From NCBI GenBank assembly GCA_005281725.1, contig SSBO01000003.1, positions 8,508,455 through 8,572,454 on the forward strand: a stretch of DNA of 64,000 nucleotides. The letters are read 5' to 3'. Source of the DNA: Wuchereria bancrofti (taxonomy: Eukaryota > Nematoda > Chromadorea > Rhabditida > Onchocercidae). The notes beneath the pieces are model-generated. The model made no database searches, had not been told where the DNA came from, and saw only the letters and a list, made by a program, of their open reading frames with translations. The stretch's first letter is position 1, and each line of letters starts with the position of its first letter. A program made the translations under genes and the position numbers. Positions 1-10,210 of this stretch are shown in pieces.

Positions 1-199
1 TTATCATTTTTCTTTTAAACAAATTAAAATAAAAATTTTATTTTTTAGCGCACTTATTTTTTTTAAATTTTTTATTGTTTAAATCTTTTCTTTTTATTAC
101 TTATCATATGAATTTGTTTATTCAATGATTTATTTATTATCATTTAATCAAGATTAAAAAAAAAAAAAAGAGGAAGAATTGAAAAATATAATAATTCAC

Positions 200-328
200 C
201 TTCATCACTACCGTCTGAACATTGCTTATCACCATCACATCTTTGTTTATTATCAATGCATGTTCCATCGTCACATTTGAATTGTAAACTTGAACAGTTC
301 ATCATAATTGGTAATTCTAAACAATGAT
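200..328 (-). other. LDL-receptor class A exon
   Basis: The frame contains [14 protein letters not shown], then [15 protein letters not shown]. Five of the six LDLa cysteines and the Asp/Glu calcium ligands are present; the sixth cysteine would lie in the next exon, beyond the left edge. The donor is G|GTGAAT at 199-198. The acceptor is either TTTAG (exon starts at 316, matches the usual consensus) or CGACAG (starts at 328). Both give phase 1. Presumably the first of a run of LDLa repeats. Confidence 0.75.
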
Positions 329-3300
329 CTGTCGTTTTTCTTTTTTTTTTCTTCATTGCTTCATTTAATATTAACTGATAAGAATGTTAATATGCAAAAT
401 GATTTGATAATAATGATTTGTTTATTTATTTATATAACTGATAAAAAAAAATCCTTCATTGATAATTTCAAACTTTCTCATCTATTTCAAAATTTTCATC
501 ATTTTATAAAACAAATGCAAATGCATCATTTATTTTTAAAAAAGTATTTTGTAAATTTTTTTGAATAAATTAAAAAATTAATTTTTTTTTTTTGTAAACT
601 AACATATATATTTTTTGCAAATTAAATGTTTGTTGTTTATGAATAATGAATTTTTAGTAATAAAGATTAACTTAAATTAATTGATAATTTCGATTAATTT
701 GAAAAAAATATGCAATGTTTGATTATTTGAATAAAATGAAAAAAATTTTAGATTTAGTGTAATTGAACAAACAGAAATTGTAAGATGTAAGATTTAAAAA
801 AAAAAAAAGAAGGAAAATAAAGGTAAAACTTCGGCAGTTAAAATAAATCCGAAATTGTAATCTTTGAATGACACTTGAAAAAATCGAAAAATGAAGCACT
901 TCAATTATTTAAAGAAATGACTAATAAGAAATAACCGATTTTTGAATTATTTTGATTTAAATAAATTAAATTTTCTTAATAAATTTAAGAAATCAAACGA
1001 AAAAATATGATGAATTATTTTAATAAATTAAATTTTTTTGATAAATTTAAGAAATTAAACAAAAAAATATGATGAATTATTTTAATAAATTAAACAAAAA
1101 AAAATCGAATAATATATTTGTTTTTTCAGAAAAAAAAAATGAAATTTTCGCAAGAATTAAAACATCGTTTTCGACCATTTATGTTTGTAAATTATAGCAA
1201 TTCTTTTTTTTTTAAACAATAATATAGCTTTATATTGCTATATAAATTTTCTTCTTTACAACTGCAAATTTATTTTGCTATTTTTTTAAAAATAAGTTTA
1301 CACAATTAATATATATAGAAAAAATTTTATTCGTGAAAATTAAACTCAAATATAATTGGGCAAAAAAAGAGAAAATAAGTTTGATTGAATATAAATTAAA
1401 AATACGTTATTTAAAAAAAAAAAGACTTTAAAATGAATCAGAATAATATTTTGAATGAATTAGAAAATTTCGTTTTTTCCTTTATTAAGTATTTCAGTTA
1501 CCAAATTAAAGTAACTAGCAGTTCAATTTATCAATTAAGCAAAAACTTTTAAAATTCAAAATGCATTATTACTATTTCATTTTATAAAATTCATTTCACA
1601 ATTATTATAATGTTATGAATTATGTTTACTGATATATAAGGAAAGGTAATTATAAATTAATAAATGAGTGAATTAATTAATTAAAATGAGAAGGATACAA
1701 TTAACTATTCAATCAATCATTTTTTCATTTCATTTCAAAAGTATTTTAGCAATGAAAATTTCATTCTTAATTTGTTAATTTTAAAATGAAAATTTCAATC
1801 AATACTATTTAACATGTAATTAATTAATTGTAATCATTTCCAATGACAGTTTTGTTTTATCTAATGATAATTATTACATCAACACTACTAAATCTCGTTC
1901 TATGAATAAAATTCTTAAAATCATCGCTTAATTGATGATATTACACTGGTGTAATTATTTAATTAACTCTAATGAATTCTCTTCATTAAATTCATTTTAA
2001 CTAAAAATGAGAAAGAGAGAGAAATAGGAAGAGGAAAAGATAAAGAGACAAGGTAATATTGTGATTTTATATGAATTTTAATTTATGTAAGTTTAAAAAC
2101 TAAAAAGACTTTTTGAGAAAAAAAAAAAGATTTCATCTCTTCCGCTTTAATTTAGTATTTCGAAAACAATGCTCGTTTTGAATTGTGGTTCAAAAAAAAG
2201 ATAAATAAATAAAACAACAAAAATGTAACTTAGCAAAAAAAAAAGAAAGAAAATAACAAATCAAAAAGGGATAACTTAATAAAAAGAAAAGAAAAGAATG
2301 AATGAATACCTAATGCTTACATTTACACTTCATTTATTTATATTTCGAACCAAAGAAGCGCAAATGTCGGACATTTATAGTGTAACGGATGTTTCAAATT
2401 TAAATACGCGCAAATGTCGGATAATTTTAAAGCTAAGAAGCACAAATGTCGGATATATTTCAAATCACAAACAAGCGCAATCTAAGTTAGACATATCTAA
2501 TACACAGTGAAAGTCACGAAGTATAAATGTAAAACATATTTCAAAATATCGAGCGTTTGTCAAACTAAATAGGCGCAAATGTCGGATGTATTTCAGAATA
2601 ACGACAAGCGCAAATGTCAGTATATTGTTCAAATTCAAAAAAGCTTATTGTCAACTATCTTTTGCTAAAATCTTTTATAAACTAATTTTTACCGAATAAG
2701 GACTGCGCAAAATATATTACATAAAGAAAAAATTTGCATATTTGTTACTTTACGTTTATATGCGCGTGTTTGCGTCATTCAACTAAATTCAAAATTAAAT
2801 TTGTCCAAATAAGATAAATAAAAATTAAAGAGAAAAAAGGTCGAAAGCCTGAATTACTGATAAGTTAGAAAAAGAGAGGACAAGAATAATCGTTAAATGA
2901 AATAATTTAATTTAAATTTTGTCATAATTTGCAATTTTCGATAAAAGCTAAATTTAGTTTTTGCATTTTTCTTCGCACAAATTTTTCATTCTTTCGAGAA
3001 TTTTCCATATTATTAGTTTCTAACCAAAATGAATGAAATTATAATAAAAGATAAATAAAAATGTGAAGATTACCTTTTTTTTTTTTCCAAAATAAATTTT
3101 GATAAAAAAACTATAAATTATATTAGCACAGTTTATGCCCATTATAAACATTTAATTATGTTAATTTATTCTATTGCAGTAATTAAAAAGTGCCAACAGA
3201 AATAATTAAGTTATTATTTGAATTTTTCCTTTACTCTATTAAAAAATTTGAATTGAATATTTAAAAAAATTATTCCTTAAAGAAGATTTAAGGGAATAAT

Positions 3301-4722
3301 TTAAAAAAACAAAGAGAAAGGAATTTTTTTTAATAGCAATTGAATACAATTGTTAGTTGAGTGATTTAATTAAGCTAAGCAAATATTTTCAATGCACAAC
3401 ATGATAGTGTCTAAATTTAAATCTAGATTTAAATCTGGAAAGTTATTATATAAAAGCTAAGCAGAAATTAAAAATAAGAAATTAAATGATGTTTGAAAAA
3501 ATTAAAAATAAGAAATTAAAATTGTGCTTACAATGGAGCATTAACAGTTATTAAATAATATTGTTTTGTTCACTCATTATTTTTCATATGTAAACAATTA
3601 TAAAAAAAATATTTGAAACAATTTTCATTTAAACCAAAATGAAAAAAGAAACGGAAAAGAGAGAATGGAATGAATTGCAGACAAAAAGAAATGAAAATAG
3701 AATTTTATCAAAAATTTATCAAAAATTTTCCTGATAAATTAAAAAAAAAGAAAGAAGTAAATATTTTATTGACCCTTAAATGTATAATATTGAAAACCAT
3801 CGAAACCAACACCATATCCACCAATATATCCTGTTCGTATTGCTTTTTCGATGATTTTTCTCAATTTTGGTTGAGCTTTCCGTGATGTTACCTCGATTGT
3901 TACCAAAGTACCAATTACTGGTTGATACCTGTATTGTTTGGTAGCAATTCTAATAAATGTGAAAAAAGTTTTTTTATTTTTGCTTTTTTCTTTTCATTTA
4001 TTTATTTTATTGTTTATATAGGAAAAAAAAAAATGATTTTGCAACATTGCTTTGTGGTATTTTTTAAGTAATTAAAGAAAAAATTCATCATTTTGATATA
4101 ATAAAATTGAACTAAGGTAGTTTCAAATTGGAGATTTTAAAATTTGAATTTTTTTTGAAATCAATTTTTCCATGGTTTTCCTATTTATATTTATGTGTGT
4201 CAGTGTGTTTTTTATAGTCAAATAATTGTAAAAATGCTAAAAATCTAAAATTTTAGATTAATTGCAAATAATTCGTTCCAAAAAAGAAAGAAAAAAAAAA
4301 CTAAATTTTATTAAAAGGAAAAAATGATTATATTTTAGTCAAGAATAAGTAAAGGAAAGATGATAGAGATGTAAAAATTTAATTAAACAAATAATATTTT
4401 ATATATGAAAAATTATTAAGTGTATTAAATTAATAAATAAAAAGACCTGTAATTAAGAATAGAAATATTGAATTGACCAGGTAATGTTGCTAAAATAGCC
4501 TGAAGGGCATCCGAAATTTGTCGACTGGTACGAATAAATTGTTTGGAATATGGATGATGCAGCTCATTAGAATATGGTAAATCAGTAAAATTAATAATAA
4601 ATCGATGGACAGCAAGAAAAGTTGTAGCAGTAAACAATGATGGTATTATTATCATTGTTTAGGAAGGATTGAAATTGATAAATTTGAATATATATCAATG
4701 AAACTCAATCCTTTTGGAGAAA
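200..4722 (-). CDS. SEA + LDL-receptor class A protein, perlecan-like, 5' part; continues past the left edge
   Basis: Partial gene read right to left. Exon A is 4655-4447 (coding), exon B 3949-3774, exon C about 316 (or 328) to 200. Phases agree: A ends in phase 2, B starts with one base and ends in phase 1, C starts and ends in phase 1, as LDLa modules usually do. A and B together form an SEA domain (NFTDLPYS near its start, [13 protein letters not shown] in the core strand, [11 protein letters not shown] at its end). Exon C is an LDLa module with FKCDDGTC and the acidic CSDGSDE calcium-binding end. SEA followed directly by LDLa is the N-terminal order of vertebrate perlecan, a basement-membrane heparan sulfate proteoglycan called UNC-52 in nematodes. 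The start ATG at 4655 gives a short hydrophobic, signal-like N-terminus. An in-frame stop lies just upstream, and a TTTAG acceptor at 4723-4724 would leave a 67-base leader. No Ser-Gly-Asp heparan sulfate site is seen before the SEA. Weak points are the donor after exon B (GTCAAT) and the lack of any further exon in the window. Another SEA-LDLa protein is possible. Confidence 0.6.
329..3773 (-). other. Long intron of the SEA/LDLa gene
   Basis: No coding segment is seen on either strand. It is AT-rich and contains the cluster of GCGCAAATGTCGG motifs listed separately, plus poly(A)/poly(T) runs. Direct repeats of an ATAAATTAAATTTT-type sequence occur at about 960-1090. Confidence 0.5.
2358..2620. 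repeat. Six-fold dispersed GCGCAAATGTCGG motif cluster
   Basis: The 13-base motif GCGCAAATGTCGG, or a one-base variant, starts at 2358, 2408, 2440 (GCACAAATGTCGG), 2573 and 2608 (ending in CAG). A degenerate copy GCGCAATCTAAG lies at about 2475. Most copies are followed by ATAT or GTATTTCA-like sequence. The GC-rich core stands out in the surrounding AT-rich intron. It could be a decayed tandem repeat or a binding-site cluster. Confidence 0.7.
3774..4655 (-). other. SEA domain coded by exons A and B
   Basis: Exon 4655-4447 ends with TACAG before GTCTTT. Exon 3949-3774 follows an ATTAG acceptor, and the junction codon is Arg (AG+A). The 69 + 58 codons give one SEA fold. The position used for autocleavage in mucin-type SEA domains (G-S-V-V-V) reads G-T-L-V-T here, so cleavage is uncertain, as in perlecan, which is not thought to be cleaved. 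If the weak GTCAAT donor is not used, translation stops two codons later at a TAA, giving a short SEA-only secreted protein. A plus-strand ORF over 3670-3885 is only the shadow of exon B. Confidence 0.65.
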
Positions 4723-7700
4723 CTAAATTTTTATTACAGATTTAATTTTAGCCTCATCAAAAACAAAAAAAATATGTCAAAAGATGAAAAAAAGCAAATT
4801 TCCAACTTTTTTTTTTTTCTAAAATGAATTAGCAAACAAATGAGATATGTGTGTTAAATTTTACTAAAACATATTATTACTCTGAGATTACTTTAAATGA
4901 CTGCGCATTTAATTTGTAAAGTAGTAGTAATACGATGAGATATATTTGAATTGAAGGAAGGTGAAGACGAGAAAAGAGGAAGATGAAATAAATTGCAATA
5001 ACGGTGGTACATTATCGCTTAATCTAAACAACAATTCATTCTATTAGTAGTATAAATAGTAATAATGATTGATGATGATAATAATGATAATTATAACAAA
5101 AATATAATAATGGCAATGCTAAATAATAATGATAATAATAGCAGTGATAATAAATAAATTGGATGCGAGGTCGTTGATAACCGAAAAATGATAATAATGA
5201 AAAAAATGATGATAATAATATAATAATATTAGCTGACAGAAACTATAATAATAGTAATAATTTAAATATAAGGTCCACATGGAGTGAAAAATGATTATCT
5301 GATAATAATGGTAATACCTATTAATAATAGCGTAATAATAATATAATTTAAATATGAAATCGTTTATGAAAGTAATGAATACGCTAACAATGATAATAAC
5401 AGTAGTAATAATGTTAATAAATAATACCAATAATGATAATAATAGTAATATAATAACGACAATTATAACAATAATAATTTTCAATATAAAGTCGCTGATG
5501 AAAATAATAATAATAATGACTTGTTTGTAAGATTTGTTGATAATTAAAAAAGATAATAATAACAGTAGTGATAAACAACAATAATAGCAGTAATAATAAA
5601 TATAAAGCCGCTGATGAAAATAACAATTATAATAATAGTTATTTGATTGTATGATTTGTTAATAATTAAAAAACGATAATAATATTAATAATAGTAGTAA
5701 TAATAAATAATAGTAGTCATAATAAAAATAAATGATGATTTAATCATAAAATTTTCTAATGACTTAATGCAAAAAGTTTAAAAAAAGAAAAACTGTTAAT
5801 TAGATAAAAACAATTAAATATAAAAACAATATTTACAAATGGTATCGTTTTTTTTTTTTATCGATAACAATCGTAATACTAATGTAATAGTTATGCTTCT
5901 TCTAAAGCTAAATTGATGACAATTTTTCCTTTTTTTTTTCTTTTACGATGCTCCACCCTTTGTAGAACATTTTATTCATTCCTTCTTTTTTCATTTTTTT
6001 TTTATTTCATTTTTTTTTTTTGCTTGCTTACTCAATACCCAAAACCGAGAATACAAATTGAATAGAATGATGATAGTGGCAAAAAAAAAAAGAAGAAGGT
6101 AAAAGAGATAAACTAAGCAATTGGCGCAAAAATACTGTACCGTAAATTTGTAGGATGTATTTATACGTGTGTATATGTTTACGCCTACGCAGTAAAACTC
6201 TTAAATTTACAAATTCAAAAAAAAAAAAAAAAGAGAGAAATATTGCTTTATTTTACTCCGATTTTATTTTATTTTCTATTCAAATCATATATTTCATCAT
6301 AAAAACGAAAAAACCACTTCAAATACTTTTCATATTTCTCTCTCTCTCTCTCTGTATTTTTTTTCTTCATCTATTCCTTGTTTATTTTTACGTTTATTTA
6401 AACAAAAATTTTGTGTGTGAAAAAAAAAATACAAAAAAGAAAAAAAAACAACTCAAATGGATTAAAAAGTGAAAAATGAAACGATAAGATAATAAAGATA
6501 ATAAAAAAAGTTTAATAAAAATTAAATCTTCAAAGAAAAAAAAAAGGAAAAATCCCAAAATTACTTATTGAATAGATAAAAAAAAGAAAAATGAAAAAAT
6601 AATGAAATGTAAATTTATCAGATATCAAGAAGAAACGAGGGAAGAAGAAAAAAAAAATGAAATGATTGAAAGAAGAATTGAAAAAAAAAAAACACTGTAG
6701 AAGTTTTTTTTTTTTTTTGTTGTGGTACAGTGAAGCTTGCTTATGCTTATCGTTTTTTTTTTCTCTCTCTCTCTCTCTTCCTGTTTAATCTCTAAAACTA
6801 TTTGCAATTTCAAAAAGTGAACGACGAATAAATATCATTCATTTTGTCTAGACCTAAGTTTTTTTTTCCTTCATTTGTATATTTTTTTTTTTTATTATAC
6901 AAATTTCTCATTCATAATTGTTGCATTCATTTTTTCTCTCTGTTTCTCTCTTCGTCTCTCTCTCTCTCCTTTTTCCCTCTTATTCATTTATTTCATTTAA
7001 AAGAGAAAAATAGAAAAATATGTAAAAATTATGATTTTATAATATAGAAAAGTAAATAAGTAAAAAAGAATGCAATTAAGTCAACAAATAAAAATAGTAA
7101 TTTACAAAAAATTTGAAAATTTTTAATTATTGAAAACAAAAAACATAAATAATAGATTTTGATCTTAATTTAAGAAAAATTTTCAAAATTATTAATTTTC
7201 TTTTATTAAAATGTATTATATAATTAAAAAGATGTTTTTTTTTTTTGCCTGAGAAAGAAAATTTGAAAAGAAAATTTGTTTAAACCTTTCTGAAATTTAA
7301 AAAAAGAAAAACTAACAATAGGAAAATGAAAGAATGAAAAGAAATGGTTACAAGTATTTCTAAATTTATTGTCTTTTTTATCATTTTGCTCTTTTTCCTT
7401 TTTTTTTTTTTTTTTTTGTTAGACACAAAGAATTATCATTTGAATATTTGGAAGATAAATGAAACGAAAAATCAATAAATACTTTTTGAAATCATTTTTA
7501 AATTATTATTTAATAATTAAAATTTTCGATATATTCTATTAACTTATCATTCATTGTATGTTTTAATTAGATATTAGTTATTAATGATTAATGTTCAAAT
7601 GTTTCGTTCAAAAATTATTAATGTATTCAAATCATTTGTTGAAAATTTTTATACGAAATTGATCACATTCAATAAATGATAAACAATAATAATAATAATG

Positions 7701-7800
7701 AAATGTTAAAATGATTATCACAAGAATTTAACATTACAACAGACACAATATTATCTATTGATATGATTAAAAATATTTGAATAATTATTTAAAATTACAA
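4723..7800. other. Intergenic, low complexity; no gene seen
   Basis: It holds imperfect AAT/GAT triplet sequence (5030-5720), homopolymer runs, and CT microsatellites at about 6338-6352, 6763-6778 and 6954-6968. ORFs here are Lys-, Phe- or Tyr-rich translations of such tracts and have no splice signals or domain signature. Confidence 0.5.
5030..5720. repeat. Imperfect (AAT/GAT)n low-complexity tract with a longer internal repeat
   Basis: Triplets AAT, GAT and AGT dominate. Longer blocks recur: AAAGTCGCTGATGAAAATAA at about 5487 and AAAGCCGCTGATGAAAATAA at about 5603, each followed by a segment containing GATTTGTT and AATTAAAAAA. The tract is therefore partly made of units of about 115 bases. 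Confidence 0.6.
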
Positions 7801-8142
7801 TCATTTTAAAATTTTTAAATATATTGCAAAAGTGTATATGTTAAAGCACAAACCGAATGATATAATCGATCCATTGATAAATGTTGAATGATTGTTGTTG
7901 TTGTTGTTGTTGTCATTATTATTATAATTATTGTTTCCGTTTGCAATCAGTGAAATAATCAATTCATTTGTAATATTATCATCATTATTATTATTATCAA
8001 TGTCATAATTATAATTGCTATCATAATTAGATGATGATATATTATCATCATCTAATTCATCCAAATGTACACAAACAGTACAGAATAATAAAAATAGAAA
8101 TTTATTAAAATTGAATAAAGTTACAAATTGCCAGGTATGCAT
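7801..8142 (-). CDS. Possible Asn/Asp-rich secreted or GPI-anchored protein (113 aa)
   Basis: A single open frame from ATG at 8142 to TGA. Residues about 10-25 are hydrophobic (FNKFLFLLFCTVC), then come acidic and Ser/Asn-rich residues, a poly-Asn stretch with NHS and NIT glycosylation sequons, and a hydrophobic end (SIISFGLCFNIYTFAIYL) that could be a GPI-attachment signal after a small-residue site. An AG lies 5' of the start (TATATAG at about 8180). Against it: Asn-rich frames arise by chance in this genome's ATT/AAT tracts, I found no AATAAA close behind the stop, and I recognise no family. It lies between two minus-strand genes. Confidence 0.33.
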   Translation of the reverse strand: MHTWQFVTLFNFNKFLFLLFCTVCVHLDELDDDNISSSNYDSNYNYDIDNNNNDDNITNELIISLIANGNNNYNNNDNNNNNNNHSTFINGSIISFGLCFNIYTFAIYLKILK

Positions 8143-8802
8143 GAATATGAATTAGTAATAATTGATGACGTTGCTACTATATATTTGTAGGTGAGATAAA
8201 CGATTGAATATGGTTAGTTACCTTGGATTAATAAAATTTATTTTACCCAAATTCTTAGTGTAGAAATAGTATGGAAGAAGATGAGAGAGAAGATTGGAAA
8301 AGAATATGATAGATCATAATTGATACATTGATAAATTTTGATAGCAAATAGAAGACATGAAATTATTATCATCATTTTATTGTAATATCTTTCGTATCCT
8401 TCAAAATTGATTATTATAATGACATGTCACCAAATTAACTATACACACATATATAGTATATTGTGACATTGAGGATATTGTAAAATGTTATCATCAATAT
8501 TATTATCATTGATGTTATCAACAGTGATAATGTATCATTGATTGGTTAAATTTTATTGAATTAAATATCAATATAGTTGCTATTATTTATTCATTGTTTT
8601 ATCATTAAAATTATTAGTACAATAGTCTTTTTTTTTTTGATAAATTATTTTGTGCTAAAACATTGATATTTTTCATTAGCAAAAAATTGATAAATGATTA
8701 ATGGGAAAAAAAAATTGTTATAGTAAACGAAAGATTCACAAAAGAAAAGAAAAAATGGAAAAAAGGAAAAGAATTTAATTTTTTGCTTCGTTTTTACTTT
8801 TT
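8143..8802. other. Intergenic spacer; no gene seen
   Basis: AT-rich sequence between the possible Asn-rich ORF and the 3' end of the small secreted-protein gene. It contains GATGTTATCA-type low-complexity repeats near 8480-8540 and nothing I can assign. Confidence 0.4.
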
Positions 8803-8808
8803 TTTATT
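8803..8808 (-). terminator. Candidate AATAAA poly(A) signal
   Basis: TTTATT on the plus strand reads AATAAA on the minus strand, 37 bases after the stop of the small secreted-protein gene. The spacing is sensible. A/T richness makes chance matches common. Confidence 0.5.
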
Positions 8809-8844
8809 TCAATTTTGGCACAATTTTTTTTTGTATTGCATCAA

Positions 8845-10210
8845 TCAACTTGATTTTTTCTTATCATTATTATCACCTTCATTTGCAATATCATATGCAT
8901 TCTTGACTTCTTGCAATTCGGGTACCACTGTTTTCTTCATAAAATTAATTAATGCATCAACTTTTGCTTTTATTGATGGAATTGCTTCCTGAAATTATTG
9001 TTTAAAATTTGTTAAATTACTTGAAATTACAACATATTTTAACATTTTTATTATTTAGCAAATTAAAATTTCGTTTGTAACATTTATGAATTACAAATTA
9101 CGCAACAATCTGAATTTTACTTTCTTTTCCATTTCAAAAAAAAATTACAATTTAAAAATTTTGATTAATAAATGCTATTGAATTTTCTGATTCATTTAAC
9201 GTTTTCATCGTTTTTTTTTTCGCTTTTCTTTTTGCAGTTTCACAAATAGATAAAATTTAACACTATAACATTAATTGCTATTTAATAAATAAATTATAAA
9301 ATTCAAATTTAATAAAACTTATTATCTTTTTTTGATTAAAAAATATAAAACTATACATATATATACTTTAAGCATTATGCGTGCATTTATTATCTCCGAA
9401 ATAAAATAAATAAAATCAGATATATTAATTAAAGAGATTAAATTTGAAGTTTTACAGAAGAAAAAAAAATAAAACAGATTTAATGTGAATAATTCATTCC
9501 ATTAGCATTTTGGATTGATTTTTGTAAAGATAAAATTTAAAAAATTAAATAAATTTGATAAATATCATTGATAATAATCAAAAATTCATTCACTTATCAT
9601 TCCAATCATTCTATAATGTTTATTTAAATATTTAATTCGATAATTTAAGCACACATTATTACTTATTCATAATCATTTACCAAACATTTCTATAGCATTT
9701 AAAAGTTTAGAAAACATTATTGATAAAGTTATTTTTTGAACACTTTTTTTTTCATTACTCATTGCATTAATTAATTAATATTTAAAATCTAAAAAACATT
9801 TGCTAAAGTTAAGAATTTAATTTTTGCTTCTTTTTTTGAATCAAAAATAGTATAATAATAAAAATAGTTATTTTTTTAATTATTATTATGATTAAATCAT
9901 TAGAAAATTTTAATTGCTAATTTCTAATTAAATGATTAGTTCATTCATTAGAAAATTTTATAAAACTAAACGCTAACTTCATTAATCCATTTCTGAATAC
10001 GTCGATGCGTTTCAGGATCTTTTAGCCTAGCTTTAGCATCATCAAACGTTTCAAGTGCTGTTGTAGTGGCTTTATCTTTGATATAATCAGCACCAGAGAT
10101 AAGTTTATTATATAAGCCACTTAAATCTTCAAACCAATCTGCTTCCGTGTAGCATAAAAGCGTAGTGAACGTAATAAACGTGTACGTGGTGATGCGTAAC
10201 AATTGCATTA
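8845..10210 (-). CDS. Small secreted helical protein, two exons, 124 aa
   Basis: Exon 1 runs from an acceptor at 10212-10211 (TTTATTTCAG) with the ATG at 10208, only two bases inside, to 9978. The donor is GAA|GTTAGC. Exon 2 runs from 8988 (after ATTTCAG) to the TGA at 8847-8845. Both junctions are phase 0. The protein has a signal peptide (MQLLRITTYTFITF, cleavage probably near YTEA), then DWFEDLSGLYNKL, DYIKDKATTTALETFDDA and RLKDPETHRRIQKWINE from exon 1. Exon 2 gives EAIPSIKAKVDALINFMKK and a hydrophilic DNNDKKKSS tail. Spacing of hydrophobic residues suggests amphipathic helices; there is no cysteine in the mature part. I do not recognise the family. It looks like a nematode small secreted or lipid-binding type protein, but that is a guess. 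The start geometry suggests spliced-leader trans-splicing, so the upstream MFISV codons belong to the outron. Confidence 0.72.
8989..9977 (-). other. Intron of the small secreted-protein gene
   Basis: 989 bases, GTTAGC...TTTCAG. No coding segment seen. If retained, it adds V-S-V and a TAG, which would truncate the protein at 80 residues. Confidence 0.6.

Noticed and set aside
2298..2510. 70-residue plus-strand ORF
   Set aside because: It runs across the GCGCAAATGTCGG repeats and has no splice sites or similarity.
3670..3885. Plus-strand ORF
   Set aside because: Antisense shadow of the SEA exon, whose minus-strand reading fits the domain and splice phases.
5119..5626. Two long Tyr/Ile-rich minus-strand ORFs
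   Set aside because: Composition artefact of (AAT/GAT)n; no start context or splice sites.
6155..6472. 105-residue plus-strand ORF
   Set aside because: Lys runs and Ser/Leu from CT repeats; no recognisable feature.
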